A DNA stretch of 64,000 nt, from the NCBI RefSeq assembly GCF_000434895.1, contig NZ_FR892771.1, positions 1,733-65,732 of the forward strand. The letters are read 5' to 3'. This DNA is from Phascolarctobacterium succinatutens CAG:287. Its GTDB lineage: Bacteria; Bacillota; Negativicutes; Acidaminococcales; Acidaminococcaceae. A model generated the notes under the pieces. That model was not told where the DNA came from. It did no database searches and saw nothing but the letters and a program-made list of their open reading frames with translations. Shown here one piece after another: positions 9,031 through 16,424 of this stretch (the stretch's first letter is position 1; each line of letters starts with the position of its first letter). A program made the position numbers and the translations under genes.

Positions 9031-9156
9031 GCGATACATGAGAGGCTCCCCTTTGGGGGGAGCTGGCGCCCACAGGGCGACTGAGATGGAACTGCACTTA
9101 TTAGCATTTCTACAGTATACCTTACTTTGTCCCCTAGGAGAGCCTTTCAGTATCGC
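9031..9156. repeat. 126-bp MITE-like palindromic element between pstB and phoU
   Basis: The ends are inverted repeats: GCGATAC at 9031-9037 and GTATCGC at 9150-9156, extended inward by GAGAGGCTCCCC against GGGGACAAAG-side GGAGAGCC. Inside are the hairpin GGCTCCCC-tttg-GGGGGAGC and the smaller GCGCCC/GGGCG. Non-coding. The gaggctcccc...ggggagctg...gactgaga core recurs at 24131-24252, inside an acyltransferase gene. Could act as an mRNA processing or stability structure between pstB and phoU. Confidence 0.75.
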
Positions 9157-9177
9157 ATTTACACGCCTCTCCTTGCA

Positions 9178-9945
9178 TCAACCGAATCTGCCGGTAATAT
9201 ACTCTTCTGTCTTAGGATTAGACGGATTAGCAAACAGCTGCTTCGTTTCGTTGAACTCAATCAGCTCGCCCAAAAGGAAGAAGGCTGTTTTGTCAGAAAT
9301 ACGTGCAGCCTGCTGCATATTATGCGTAACAATAACGATGGTGTAATCCTTCTTCAGCTCCAATGCCAAATCCTCAATCTTCATCGTAGAAATCGGGTCC
9401 AGCGCACTGGTAGGCTCGTCCATGAGGATAACCTCCGGCTGCACGGCCAGGGTACGTGCAATGCATAGGCGCTGCTGCTGGCCACCGCTAAGGCCCAGCG
9501 CACTCTTATTCAGTCTGTCCTTCAGCTCGTCCCAGATGGCAGCCTGAAGCAGACTGCGCTCTACAATCTCGTCCAGCTCGCTCTTTTTCGTCACGCCATG
9601 GATACGCGGACCGTAAGCAACGTTATCATAAATGCTTTTCGGGAAGGGGTTAGGCTGCTGAAAGACCATACCAACACGGTGACGCAGGCTGATGGGGTCA
9701 ATCTCCGCAAAAATATCCTTGCCATACAGTGCAATGCTGCCTTCAATGCGCACGCCCTCTTCCAGGTCGTTCATTCTGTTCAGTGTTTTCAAAAAGGTGG
9801 ATTTGCCGCAGCCGGAAGGGCCGATAAGTGCGGTAATTTCCTTTTCCTTAATATCAAGATTTATTTTTTTCAACGCCTGGAATTTGCCATAATACAAATC
9901 CAGGTCCTGCACTAATAATTTAGTTGCAGCATTATCATTCGTCAT
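9178..9945 (-). CDS. pstB: Phosphate ABC transporter ATP-binding protein
   Basis: 255 residues. Walker A is GPSGCGKST, the Q loop lies in [16 protein letters not shown] (the PNPFPKSI segment is characteristic of PstB), the ABC signature is [13 protein letters not shown], Walker B is [13 protein letters not shown] and the switch His is in VTHNMQQA. It powers phosphate import from the cytoplasmic face. The start overlaps pstA by 4 nt. Confidence 0.97.
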   Translation of the reverse strand: MTNDNAATKLLVQDLDLYYGKFQALKKINLDIKEKEITALIGPSGCGKSTFLKTLNRMNDLEEGVRIEGSIALYGKDIFAEIDPISLRHRVGMVFQQPNPFPKSIYDNVAYGPRIHGVTKKSELDEIVERSLLQAAIWDELKDRLNKSALGLSGGQQQRLCIARTLAVQPEVILMDEPTSALDPISTMKIEDLALELKKDYTIVIVTHNMQQAARISDKTAFFLLGELIEFNETKQLFANPSNPKTEEYITGRFG

Positions 9946-10826
9946 TTTCTGCTACCTCCGGTTTTTGTGTCTAAATAAGTGCTCAGGTAACGTGCGCCCA
10001 AGCTAAAGGACAGCACAAGCAGCATTAATATTGCTGAAGAAAGGTTGGCCATCTGCGCCGCATTAGCTGCCAGCGCCTCGGTACGCGATGCCCAGATATG
10101 CAGTGCCAGCGTTTCACCGGGACGGAAGAGGTTCAGCGGGCAGGACGGAGACAGCAGGTTCCAGCTGTTCCAGTTGATATCGGTGCTCATGCCTGCGGTA
10201 TACAAGAGAGCTGCCGCTTCACCGAAGCCACGGCCTGCAGCCAGGATAACGCCGGTCATAATACGCGGCAGGCACGCAGGCAGCAGCACCTTGTAAATAG
10301 TCTGCCACAGAGTTGCGCCCATGGCCAGGCTACCGCGCTTATAGCCCTGCGGCAGCGATTTGAAGGCATCCTCTGTGACCGTCATAATCAGCGGAATACT
10401 GAGGATAGAAACTGCCAGCGCACCGCTGAACAGGTTCCACTGTGAGCCAGTCATTACGATAAATACCAGGTAACCGAACAGGCCGACAACGATAGACGGC
10501 AGTGAAGACATCGTTTCGATACACATGCGCAGGAACTTGGTGAACTTGCCCTGCTTAGCGTATTCCGCCATATAAATGCCGGCAGCGACTCCCAGAGGCA
10601 CGCTCACCAGCAGCGATAGGAAAACCAGATAAATAGTGTTGAAGAACAAATTACCGATGCCGCTGCCCTCAAAGGATATCAGGCTCCAGCTGAAATCCTT
10701 GAAGCCGTTAATGATAACGTACAGGGCAAAAGCCACGAGCAGCAGGATAAAGAAGCCTGCTACGCAATAAAACACAGCTGTCATCAGCTTATCAACAAGC
10801 TTTGCACGCGCTATACTGTCATTCAT
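9942..10826 (-). CDS. pstA: Phosphate ABC transporter permease PstA
   Basis: 294-residue inner-membrane permease with six predicted helices. The cytoplasmic EAA-type loop that contacts PstB is around [23 protein letters not shown], read in two parts ([15 protein letters not shown], then [10 protein letters not shown]). The C-terminal [17 protein letters not shown] region is typical of PstA. Overlaps pstB and pstC by 4 nt each, indicating tight coupling and 1:1 stoichiometry. Confidence 0.96.
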   Translation of the reverse strand: MNDSIARAKLVDKLMTAVFYCVAGFFILLLVAFALYVIINGFKDFSWSLISFEGSGIGNLFFNTIYLVFLSLLVSVPLGVAAGIYMAEYAKQGKFTKFLRMCIETMSSLPSIVVGLFGYLVFIVMTGSQWNLFSGALAVSILSIPLIMTVTEDAFKSLPQGYKRGSLAMGATLWQTIYKVLLPACLPRIMTGVILAAGRGFGEAAALLYTAGMSTDINWNSWNLLSPSCPLNLFRPGETLALHIWASRTEALAANAAQMANLSSAILMLLVLSFSLGARYLSTYLDTKTGGSRK

Positions 10827-11728
10827 GCCTGCTTCCCTCCTTTAGCAGTTAAAAAGTGGATGGCAAAAATGCAGGCAAGGGAGATGATAAACAGCAGCAA
10901 CGCCATCGTCCACAAAGCAATGTTGTATTCGCTGCCCTCCATTGCACCGCCCATATCTGCCGCAATCGCCGCCGTCAGATTGTTGGTTGGAGCAAGCAGC
11001 GAGCCCGGAAAGGCACGCATCTTGCCGATAACCATCGCTACAGCCAACGCTTCGCCGAAGGCACGCGCCAGGCCCAGGATAACTGCCGTCATCAGGCCGG
11101 TAACTGCCGCAGGCACTACCACATTAGCAATAGTCTGCCAACGGGTTGCGCCAAGACCATAGGAAGCAGCGCGGTAGCTTTTAGGAATGCTGCGCAGTGC
11201 ATCTGCCGCCAGACTGGTGATGGTCGGGAAAATCATGACCGCCAGCACAATACCTGCAGCCAATACGGAAAAGCCGAAGCGCAGGTTAAAAATGTTTTTA
11301 ATCAGCGGTACCAAAATTGTCAGGCCAATCCAGCCATAAACTACGGAAGGAATACCTACAAAAATCTCCACAGCCGGTTGGACAAAGCGCTTGCCCAGCT
11401 CCGGCGAAATCTCCGTCATAAAAATTGCGGTTGCCAAGCTGAACGGTGCAGCAATCGCCAGTGCCAATGCGCAGGTAATAACAGAACCGAAGATGAATAT
11501 GGCTGCACCAACCTTGCCGCCGCCCTCAGCGCTGTCACTCGGCGCCCAATCTGCCGAAAAAAGAAACTCTGCAATACTGTGGTTGTAGGTAGTAAACGTG
11601 CCTACGCCCTTGTAGCACAGGAAAGCGCCGATAGACAGCGTCAGAACAATGAGCGCCAGGCCGCAGCCGGTAATAATGTAGCGCCACAACGCATCCTGCC
11701 TATAAGCATTTGTTGTAACCTGTTGCAT
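10823..11728 (-). CDS. pstC: Phosphate ABC transporter permease PstC
   Basis: 301 residues with an N-terminal cytoplasmic tail and six membrane helices, partner of PstA. The EAA-like loop is GLGATRWQTIANVVVPAAVTG. FVGIPSVVYGWIGL and GRAFGEA-type (LARAFGEALAV) segments are PstC signatures. Separated from pstS by 242 bp that carry a large hairpin. Confidence 0.96.
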   Translation of the reverse strand: MQQVTTNAYRQDALWRYIITGCGLALIVLTLSIGAFLCYKGVGTFTTYNHSIAEFLFSADWAPSDSAEGGGKVGAAIFIFGSVITCALALAIAAPFSLATAIFMTEISPELGKRFVQPAVEIFVGIPSVVYGWIGLTILVPLIKNIFNLRFGFSVLAAGIVLAVMIFPTITSLAADALRSIPKSYRAASYGLGATRWQTIANVVVPAAVTGLMTAVILGLARAFGEALAVAMVIGKMRAFPGSLLAPTNNLTAAIAADMGGAMEGSEYNIALWTMALLLFIISLACIFAIHFLTAKGGKQA

Positions 11729-11855
11729 AAACTATTCTCCTCTGATGTAACTCGTGAATATTTCTTTCGTAAAACTAAAGGCTATGCAGAGGCTCGCAGC
11801 TGATAACTTACCAGCTCCTGCCCGGCACAGCCTCGATATTTATTCTAAAGGGGAT

Positions 11856-11906
11856 GAGAAGATCGGGAAGACGCATCTCTTGGCGTATGCTGTCTTCCTG
11901 CTTCTC
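11856..11906 (-). promoter_or_regulatory. Hairpin between pstS and pstC
   Basis: Minus-strand stem GAGAAG-n-GGAAGAC paired with GTCTTCC-n-CTTCTC, with further pairing (GCAT ACGCC against GCG) in the loop. It lacks a T run, so it is more likely an mRNA-stabilising or partial-attenuation structure that lets pstS mRNA exceed pstCAB. The remainder of 11729-11970 shows no gene. Confidence 0.6.
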
Positions 11907-11970
11907 GTTTAGATGGAAGCGTAATAATTGTTTTGGGATTGACGCAGATGCGCCTTAGCCGAAGTCCATT

Positions 11971-12852
11971 TTAGCGTTTAACCTGCATCTTAGCAGTAAC
12001 ACCATACCCCTGCTTTTCAATTTCCTTGCCATAATCAGCAGAGAGGATGAAGTCCAGGAATGCTTTTACAGCGCCAGTAGCTTCGCCTTTAGTATACATG
12101 TGCTCATAACCCCATACAGGATATTTACCGCTGTAGGTGTTATCCAAAGTAGGCTCTACGCCGTCGATTGCTACGGTTGCAACGTCCTTGTTATTTACGA
12201 GGTAGGACAGAGCAACATAACCGATAGCACCTTTGTTATCCTTTACGCTTTGCAGCAGAGTGCCTGAGTCATCAGTTTCCAAAGATTTGTTGGTTGCTTC
12301 TTTAGCACCGCCCAGAGCGAACTCCTGGAAGAGAGCGCGGGTACCGCTGGTAGCAGGACGGGTAATCAGAACGATAGGTTCATCCGGGCCGCCAACCTGT
12401 TTCCAGTTGGTTACCTTAGCGGTGAAGATGTCAGTCAGCTGAGCCTTGGTCAGGCTTTTTACTTTAGCTGCCAGGTCTTTGTTGATAACCGGAGCCATGG
12501 TAACTACGCAAACCTTGTGGTCTACAAGTCCTTTGGCAACTTCGGGTTTCAATTTGCTTTCTGCCGGTACGTCAGAGTTACCGATGTTAACGCTGCCGTC
12601 CGCAACCTGTTTCAGACCGGTGCCGCTGCCGCCACCGTTAAGGGTGATGGAAACATCCGGGTTAATAGCTTTGAATTTGCTTGCTGCATCCTTTGCCAAC
12701 GGCAGAAGTGCGGAAGAACCGCTGCCGGTTACACTGCCGGTAACCTTGCTGCCTGCTTTGTTATCTGCAGCCTTGTTATCACTGCCGCAGCCCAAAGCAC
12801 CGAGTGCTACCATAGCTGCCAGACCTAAACATGCGACTTTTTTCAATTTCAT
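11971..12852 (-). CDS. pstS: Phosphate-binding lipoprotein PstS
   Basis: 293 residues. The N terminus has Lys residues, a hydrophobic core and the lipobox LGALGC, with Cys22 as lipidation site, followed by a charged Asp/Lys linker. The mature part has the PstS phosphate-pocket motifs GSGSSALLPLAKD, NGGGSGTGLKQV, NSDVPA-type switch and RPATSGTRALFQEF. It is the solute-binding subunit of PstSCAB. Preceded by AGGAGGAAATAT and a Pho-box promoter. Confidence 0.96.
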   Translation of the reverse strand: MKLKKVACLGLAAMVALGALGCGSDNKAADNKAGSKVTGSVTGSGSSALLPLAKDAASKFKAINPDVSITLNGGGSGTGLKQVADGSVNIGNSDVPAESKLKPEVAKGLVDHKVCVVTMAPVINKDLAAKVKSLTKAQLTDIFTAKVTNWKQVGGPDEPIVLITRPATSGTRALFQEFALGGAKEATNKSLETDDSGTLLQSVKDNKGAIGYVALSYLVNNKDVATVAIDGVEPTLDNTYSGKYPVWGYEHMYTKGEATGAVKAFLDFILSADYGKEIEKQGYGVTAKMQVKR

Positions 12853-12939
12853 AATATATTTCCTCCTTCAACCATCGTGAAAAAATTTATTTCCGATAAG
12901 TTCTGCGCCTTATCAGTAGTGTTCGTGGTTTATGATGCT

Positions 12940-12993
12940 AGTATAATATATCATTGTTAAGGAAGTATTATGCCGATGTTAAGAGCATATTAA
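12940..12993 (-). promoter_or_regulatory. Pho box and promoter of the pst operon
   Basis: Read on the minus strand, four hexamers recur at an exact 11-bp period: TTAATA (12988-12993), TTAACA (12977-12982), ATAATA (12966-12971) and TTAACA (12955-12960). This is the PhoP-box layout known from Bacillus (TT[ATC]ACA repeated each 11 bp). A -10-like TATACT (12940-12945) or TATTAT follows at once, as expected for an activator occupying the -35 region. The repeats are seen; PhoP binding is inferred. Confidence 0.85.
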
Positions 12994-13009
12994 ATAGCAA
13001 AAAATGCGC

Positions 13010-13047
13010 AAAAAAACACCTGCCTATCATTTGCTGATAAACAGGTG
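13010..13047 (-). terminator. Terminator of the pyr operon
   Basis: Minus-strand hairpin CACCTG...CAGGTG with an inner TATCA/TGATA stem, followed by seven T. It lies beyond the repeat array downstream of pyrE and insulates the Pho promoter. Confidence 0.85.
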
Positions 13048-13075
13048 CCTGTGAAATTTAGGTTAGATTAGCTTA

Positions 13076-13328
13076 CTTGTCCTCTTCGAGGATAATTCGA
13101 CATTCAGTTTCTCACTTCGCAAAGCTCGTGACAAATCGGGTGTCTCATTTATCCTCTTTCTTGCTCCCTGTTCGGTCGCAAGCGAGGATAGCGCGGCCAA
13201 CAATTTCTCACTTCGCAAAGATTTTCGTCAGAGCTTACTTGTCCTCTTTCTTGCTCCCTATTCGGTCGCAAGCGAGGATAGCGGGCTCAACTATTTCTCA
13301 CTTTGCAAAGCTCGTGACAAATTGGAGC
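13076..13328. repeat. About 90-bp tandem repeat array after pyrE
   Basis: CTCACTT(C/T)GCAAAG begins at 13111, 13207 and 13297, and CTTGCTCCCT(G/A)TTCGGTCGCAAG at about 13160 and 13250, giving 2.5 units of 90-96 bp. The latter forms a CTTGC/GCAAG hairpin. The array runs right up to the pyrE stop, and on the minus strand each unit contains a short Lys/Glu-rich frame ending in TAA, as if copies of a gene tail. No gene is seen. Confidence 0.75.
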
Positions 13329-13910
13329 TTATTTACCAGTTCTGCCACGTTTGGTGAACGGTACGCCTTTAGCGCACAGCGGGCAGGTTGCCGGATCAAA
13401 GGTTTCTACGTTCAGGTGCAGCAGAGCCTCGGTGCGAACGCCGAAGTCTACCTTGCCGCCGCTGCGGTCAACCAGCAGGCCAACGCCTACGAGCTCGCCG
13501 CCATGCTCTTTAACTACTTCCATAACCTCTTTAACGCTGCCGCCGGTAGTTACGATGTCTTCAACAACCAGTACGCGGGTGCCTGCCGGAATTTGGAAGC
13601 CACGACGCAGAGTCATTTTGCCGTTTTCACGCTCGGTGAAGATAGCACGGGTGCCAAGAGCCTTGCCAACCTCGTGAGCCAGCAGGATACCGCCGGTCAT
13701 CGGGCCAACTACCAGTTCAATATTGTCGTTTTCATAACGACGTGCGATTTCCTGGCACAGGCGCTCGGTATATTTAGGATGCTGCAGTACGTTGAATTTT
13801 TCAACATACATAGGGCTGTGCAGACCGCTGGTCAGCAAAAAGTGACCATGGAGAACTGCTTCGGTTTCCTCGAGCATTTTCATAACATCTTTTTCTTCTA
13901 AAACTGCCAT
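13329..13910 (-). CDS. pyrE: Orotate phosphoribosyltransferase
   Basis: 193 residues. Transfers ribose phosphate from PRPP to orotate. The PRPP-binding signature is VLVVEDIVTTGGS near residues 112-124; FLLTSGLHSP near 25 is the orotate-side loop. The C-terminal tail with CPLCAKG occurs in the short PyrE form of Firmicutes and archaea. Follows pyrF by 4 nt and is the last gene of the UMP operon. Confidence 0.95.
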   Translation of the reverse strand: MAVLEEKDVMKMLEETEAVLHGHFLLTSGLHSPMYVEKFNVLQHPKYTERLCQEIARRYENDNIELVVGPMTGGILLAHEVGKALGTRAIFTERENGKMTLRRGFQIPAGTRVLVVEDIVTTGGSVKEVMEVVKEHGGELVGVGLLVDRSGGKVDFGVRTEALLHLNVETFDPATCPLCAKGVPFTKRGRTGK

Positions 13911-13914
13911 TTGC

Positions 13915-14631
13915 TTACACTCCTTTAATCTCTTCTACAATTGCCAATGCTGCTGCTTGTCTTGCTTCAGCTTTAGTAATAGGTCTGCCTACTACGATGT
14001 GACTGCTGCCGTTTTGCAAAGCGCCTGCCGGTGTTGCTACGCGCTTCTGGTCATCCAGAGAGCTGCCCGCAGGACGCACGCCCGGGGTAACAATCAGGAA
14101 CTCGGGGCCACAAGCCTCACGGATAGCCGCAGCCTCCTTAGGAGAAGCAACAACGCCGTCCATGCCTGCTTCCTTCGCCAGCTTAGCCAGGCTGATAACT
14201 TGCTCGGCAATGGTATTTTTATAATTTAAATCAGCAAACTGTTCATCGTCCATGCTGGTAAGAATGGTTACAGCAATCAGCTTCGGTGCCGGACGGCCTG
14301 CTGCCTCAGCAGCCTCATGCACAGCCTTAACAGCCTCTGCCATCATCTTTTTGCCGCCGACAGCATGAACGTTCATCATGTCTGCACCCAAATCGCTGAG
14401 TACGGTAAGTGCATGAGCAACAGTGTTAGGAATATCCTGCAGCTTGAGGTCCAGGAAAACATGCTTGCCCTGTTCCTTTAAGAAGCGGATTATTTCGCTG
14501 CCTACTGCATAATAAAGCTCCATGCCAACCTTGTAGTAGCTTACTGCGTCACCCAATTCGACAACGCAAGCCTTAGCCTGCTCCAAGGTAGGAAAGTCGA
14601 GTGCGACTATTAATCTATCATCATGTTGCAT
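13915..14631 (-). CDS. pyrF: Orotidine 5'-phosphate decarboxylase
   Basis: 238 residues, TIM-barrel enzyme that decarboxylates OMP to UMP, the final step. The catalytic Lys-Asp array is in VFLDLKLQDIPNTVAHAL (DxKxxDI) near residues 58-75, and the phosphate loop is TPGVRPAG near 185. The 64-bp gap to pyrD contains no gene. Confidence 0.96.
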   Translation of the reverse strand: MQHDDRLIVALDFPTLEQAKACVVELGDAVSYYKVGMELYYAVGSEIIRFLKEQGKHVFLDLKLQDIPNTVAHALTVLSDLGADMMNVHAVGGKKMMAEAVKAVHEAAEAAGRPAPKLIAVTILTSMDDEQFADLNYKNTIAEQVISLAKLAKEAGMDGVVASPKEAAAIREACGPEFLIVTPGVRPAGSSLDDQKRVATPAGALQNGSSHIVVGRPITKAEARQAAALAIVEEIKGV

Positions 14632-14695
14632 GAGAAAATCTCCCTATCAAATATATTTTTTTCAGAACGCCGGAGAATAACGTTATAAATCGTCG

Positions 14696-15661
14696 TTATA
14701 CAGCGTCGTTATACAACGGCATGCTTTTTTTACCTTCAGGTAATGCCAAGCCGACAATTTCGGAAATATTCTGCGCGTTATGTCTGTCCAGATATGCCAG
14801 CATACCATGAGCAATGGTTTCAGCGATATCAGGCTGTACAAAGTTTGCGGTGCCAACTGCTACCGCGCTTGCGCCTGCCAGCATGAACTCAATTGCATCC
14901 TCAGCACACATGATGCCGCCCATGCCGATGATGGGGATATGCACAGCCTGTGCTACCTGGTAAACCAGGCGCACTGCTACCGGACGTACAGCAGGACCGC
15001 TGAGGCCGCCGGTTACATTGCCGAGCACAGGACGCTGACGCTCAATATCAATCTTGGTACCGAGCAGCGTGTTAATCATGGAAATTGCATCCGCACCTGC
15101 TGCTTCTACAGCCTTCGCCATCACCACAATATCAGTTACGTTCGGAGAAAGCTTGGCGATAACCATTTTGCCGGTGTTGGCCTTAACAGCACGTACAACC
15201 TCAGCAGCTGCCTCCGGCACAGTGCCGAAAACAATGCCGCCCTCTTTGACGTTCGGGCAGGAGATGTTGATTTCTACTGCATCAACACCGTCTACATCCA
15301 GCTTTTTGGCAACAGCGCCGTATTCCTCGGGGGTATGGCCGTAGATGTTGACAATCACAGGCACATTATATTTTTTCAGCTCAGGCAGCGTGTGCTCCAA
15401 GAAGTACTCGCTGCCAGGGTTTTCCAGACCGATGCAGTTCAGCATACCGGACGGGGTTTCTACCGCACGCTGCCCCTTGTTGCCTGCTGCAGGCTCCAGA
15501 GATGTACCCTTTACGGTAACAGCGCCAACCTTTTCCAGGTCGAGAAAATCGGTAAATTCCAGGCCAAAGCCAAAGGTGCCGGAGCCGGTAGTAACAGGAG
15601 TAGCCATCTTCACGCCGGCAATATCAACTGCCAGACGGCCATCATACAATGCTTTTACCAT
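14696..15661 (-). CDS. pyrD: Dihydroorotate dehydrogenase B, catalytic subunit (type 1B)
   Basis: 321 residues from the ATG at 15661, which overlaps the pyrK stop; an upstream in-frame extension encodes an Arg/Cys-rich stretch unlike PyrD and is pyrK in another frame. FMN-barrel enzyme oxidising dihydroorotate to orotate. Signatures are NISCPNVKEGG with the catalytic Cys of class 1B further in the loop region (the usual position is a Cys in this segment), KLSPNVTDI and GMGGI/AVGTANF for the phosphate of FMN. Type 1B forms a heterotetramer with PyrK and uses NAD. Confidence 0.95.
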   Translation of the reverse strand: MVKALYDGRLAVDIAGVKMATPVTTGSGTFGFGLEFTDFLDLEKVGAVTVKGTSLEPAAGNKGQRAVETPSGMLNCIGLENPGSEYFLEHTLPELKKYNVPVIVNIYGHTPEEYGAVAKKLDVDGVDAVEINISCPNVKEGGIVFGTVPEAAAEVVRAVKANTGKMVIAKLSPNVTDIVVMAKAVEAAGADAISMINTLLGTKIDIERQRPVLGNVTGGLSGPAVRPVAVRLVYQVAQAVHIPIIGMGGIMCAEDAIEFMLAGASAVAVGTANFVQPDIAETIAHGMLAYLDRHNAQNISEIVGLALPEGKKSMPLYNDAV

Positions 15662-16422
15662 TCTCCTACCTCCTCTGCCCAGAACACCGGGCCGTCCTTG
15701 CAGACCTTGATGCGCTTGCCGATGCCTTCGCAGGCACAGGACAGGCACGCACCCAGACCGCAGGCCATATATTTTTCCAGAGATACCTGACATTTTACGC
15801 CGGCTTCTAAGCAGGCGTTGGCAACTGCGCGCATCATCGGTACAGGACCGCAAACGTATACGCAGTCATAGCCACCCTCTTTCAACAGCTGCGGCAGCAG
15901 GGCCATTACGGTACCCTTAGTGCCGACACTGCCGTCGTCGGTGGTCAGGTAAATATTTTTGCTGAGGCTTTCATAAAGCTTGGTCCAGAACAATTCCTCG
16001 GCACTGCGGCCGCCCATCAGGATATCAGTAGTGCCCTCACCGAAGCCCTCTGCCAAAAACAGCAGCGGAGCCAAACCCAGACCGCCGCCAACCAGCAGCG
16101 GTTTTTTGGCGCTCATATCAAAGCCGTGTCCCAACGGGCCGACGATGCTCAGCTCGTCGCCGCTGCAAACGTCAGCCAGGATATGGGTTGCTTCACCGAT
16201 GATACGATAGATCATGGTGATAGTTCCCTCAGCCTTGTTAACTCCTGCTACGCCGAAGGGACGGCGCAGCAACGGAGCAGTATTCTTGCACACCTTCACG
16301 TTGACGAACTGTCCGGGGACAGCTTCGGCAGCGATTTCCGGTGCATAAACATTTATTAATTTTGTCGTACTATTTAAAACTCGTTGACCAATTACCTTGG
16401 CACTCGCAATAGTTTTAGACAT
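15655..16422 (-). CDS. pyrK: Dihydroorotate dehydrogenase B, electron-transfer subunit
   Basis: 255 residues from the ATG at 16422, seven bases after GGGAGG. Ferredoxin-reductase fold: FAD site around LLRRPFGVAG, NAD site GGGLGLAPLLFLAEG, and a C-terminal [2Fe-2S] centre with four Cys in CGLGACLSCAC and VCKDGPVF. It passes electrons from PyrD to NAD. Starts 2 nt after carB ends and overlaps pyrD, so all three are coupled. Confidence 0.95.
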   Translation of the reverse strand: MSKTIASAKVIGQRVLNSTTKLINVYAPEIAAEAVPGQFVNVKVCKNTAPLLRRPFGVAGVNKAEGTITMIYRIIGEATHILADVCSGDELSIVGPLGHGFDMSAKKPLLVGGGLGLAPLLFLAEGFGEGTTDILMGGRSAEELFWTKLYESLSKNIYLTTDDGSVGTKGTVMALLPQLLKEGGYDCVYVCGPVPMMRAVANACLEAGVKCQVSLEKYMACGLGACLSCACEGIGKRIKVCKDGPVFWAEEVGEW

Positions 16423-16424
16423 AA

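Noticed and set aside
10856..11803. 315-codon plus-strand frame opposite pstC
   Set aside because: Gln/Arg/His-rich antisense shadow of a conserved membrane protein gene.
13077..13901. Long plus-strand frame over the repeat array and pyrE
   Set aside because: Antisense shadow of pyrE extended by tandem repeats; no start signals.
15662..15853. N-terminal extension of PyrD in the same frame
   Set aside because: Arg/Cys-rich and antiparallel to no known PyrD; it is the pyrK [2Fe-2S] coding region in another frame, and the normal start is the ATG at 15661.
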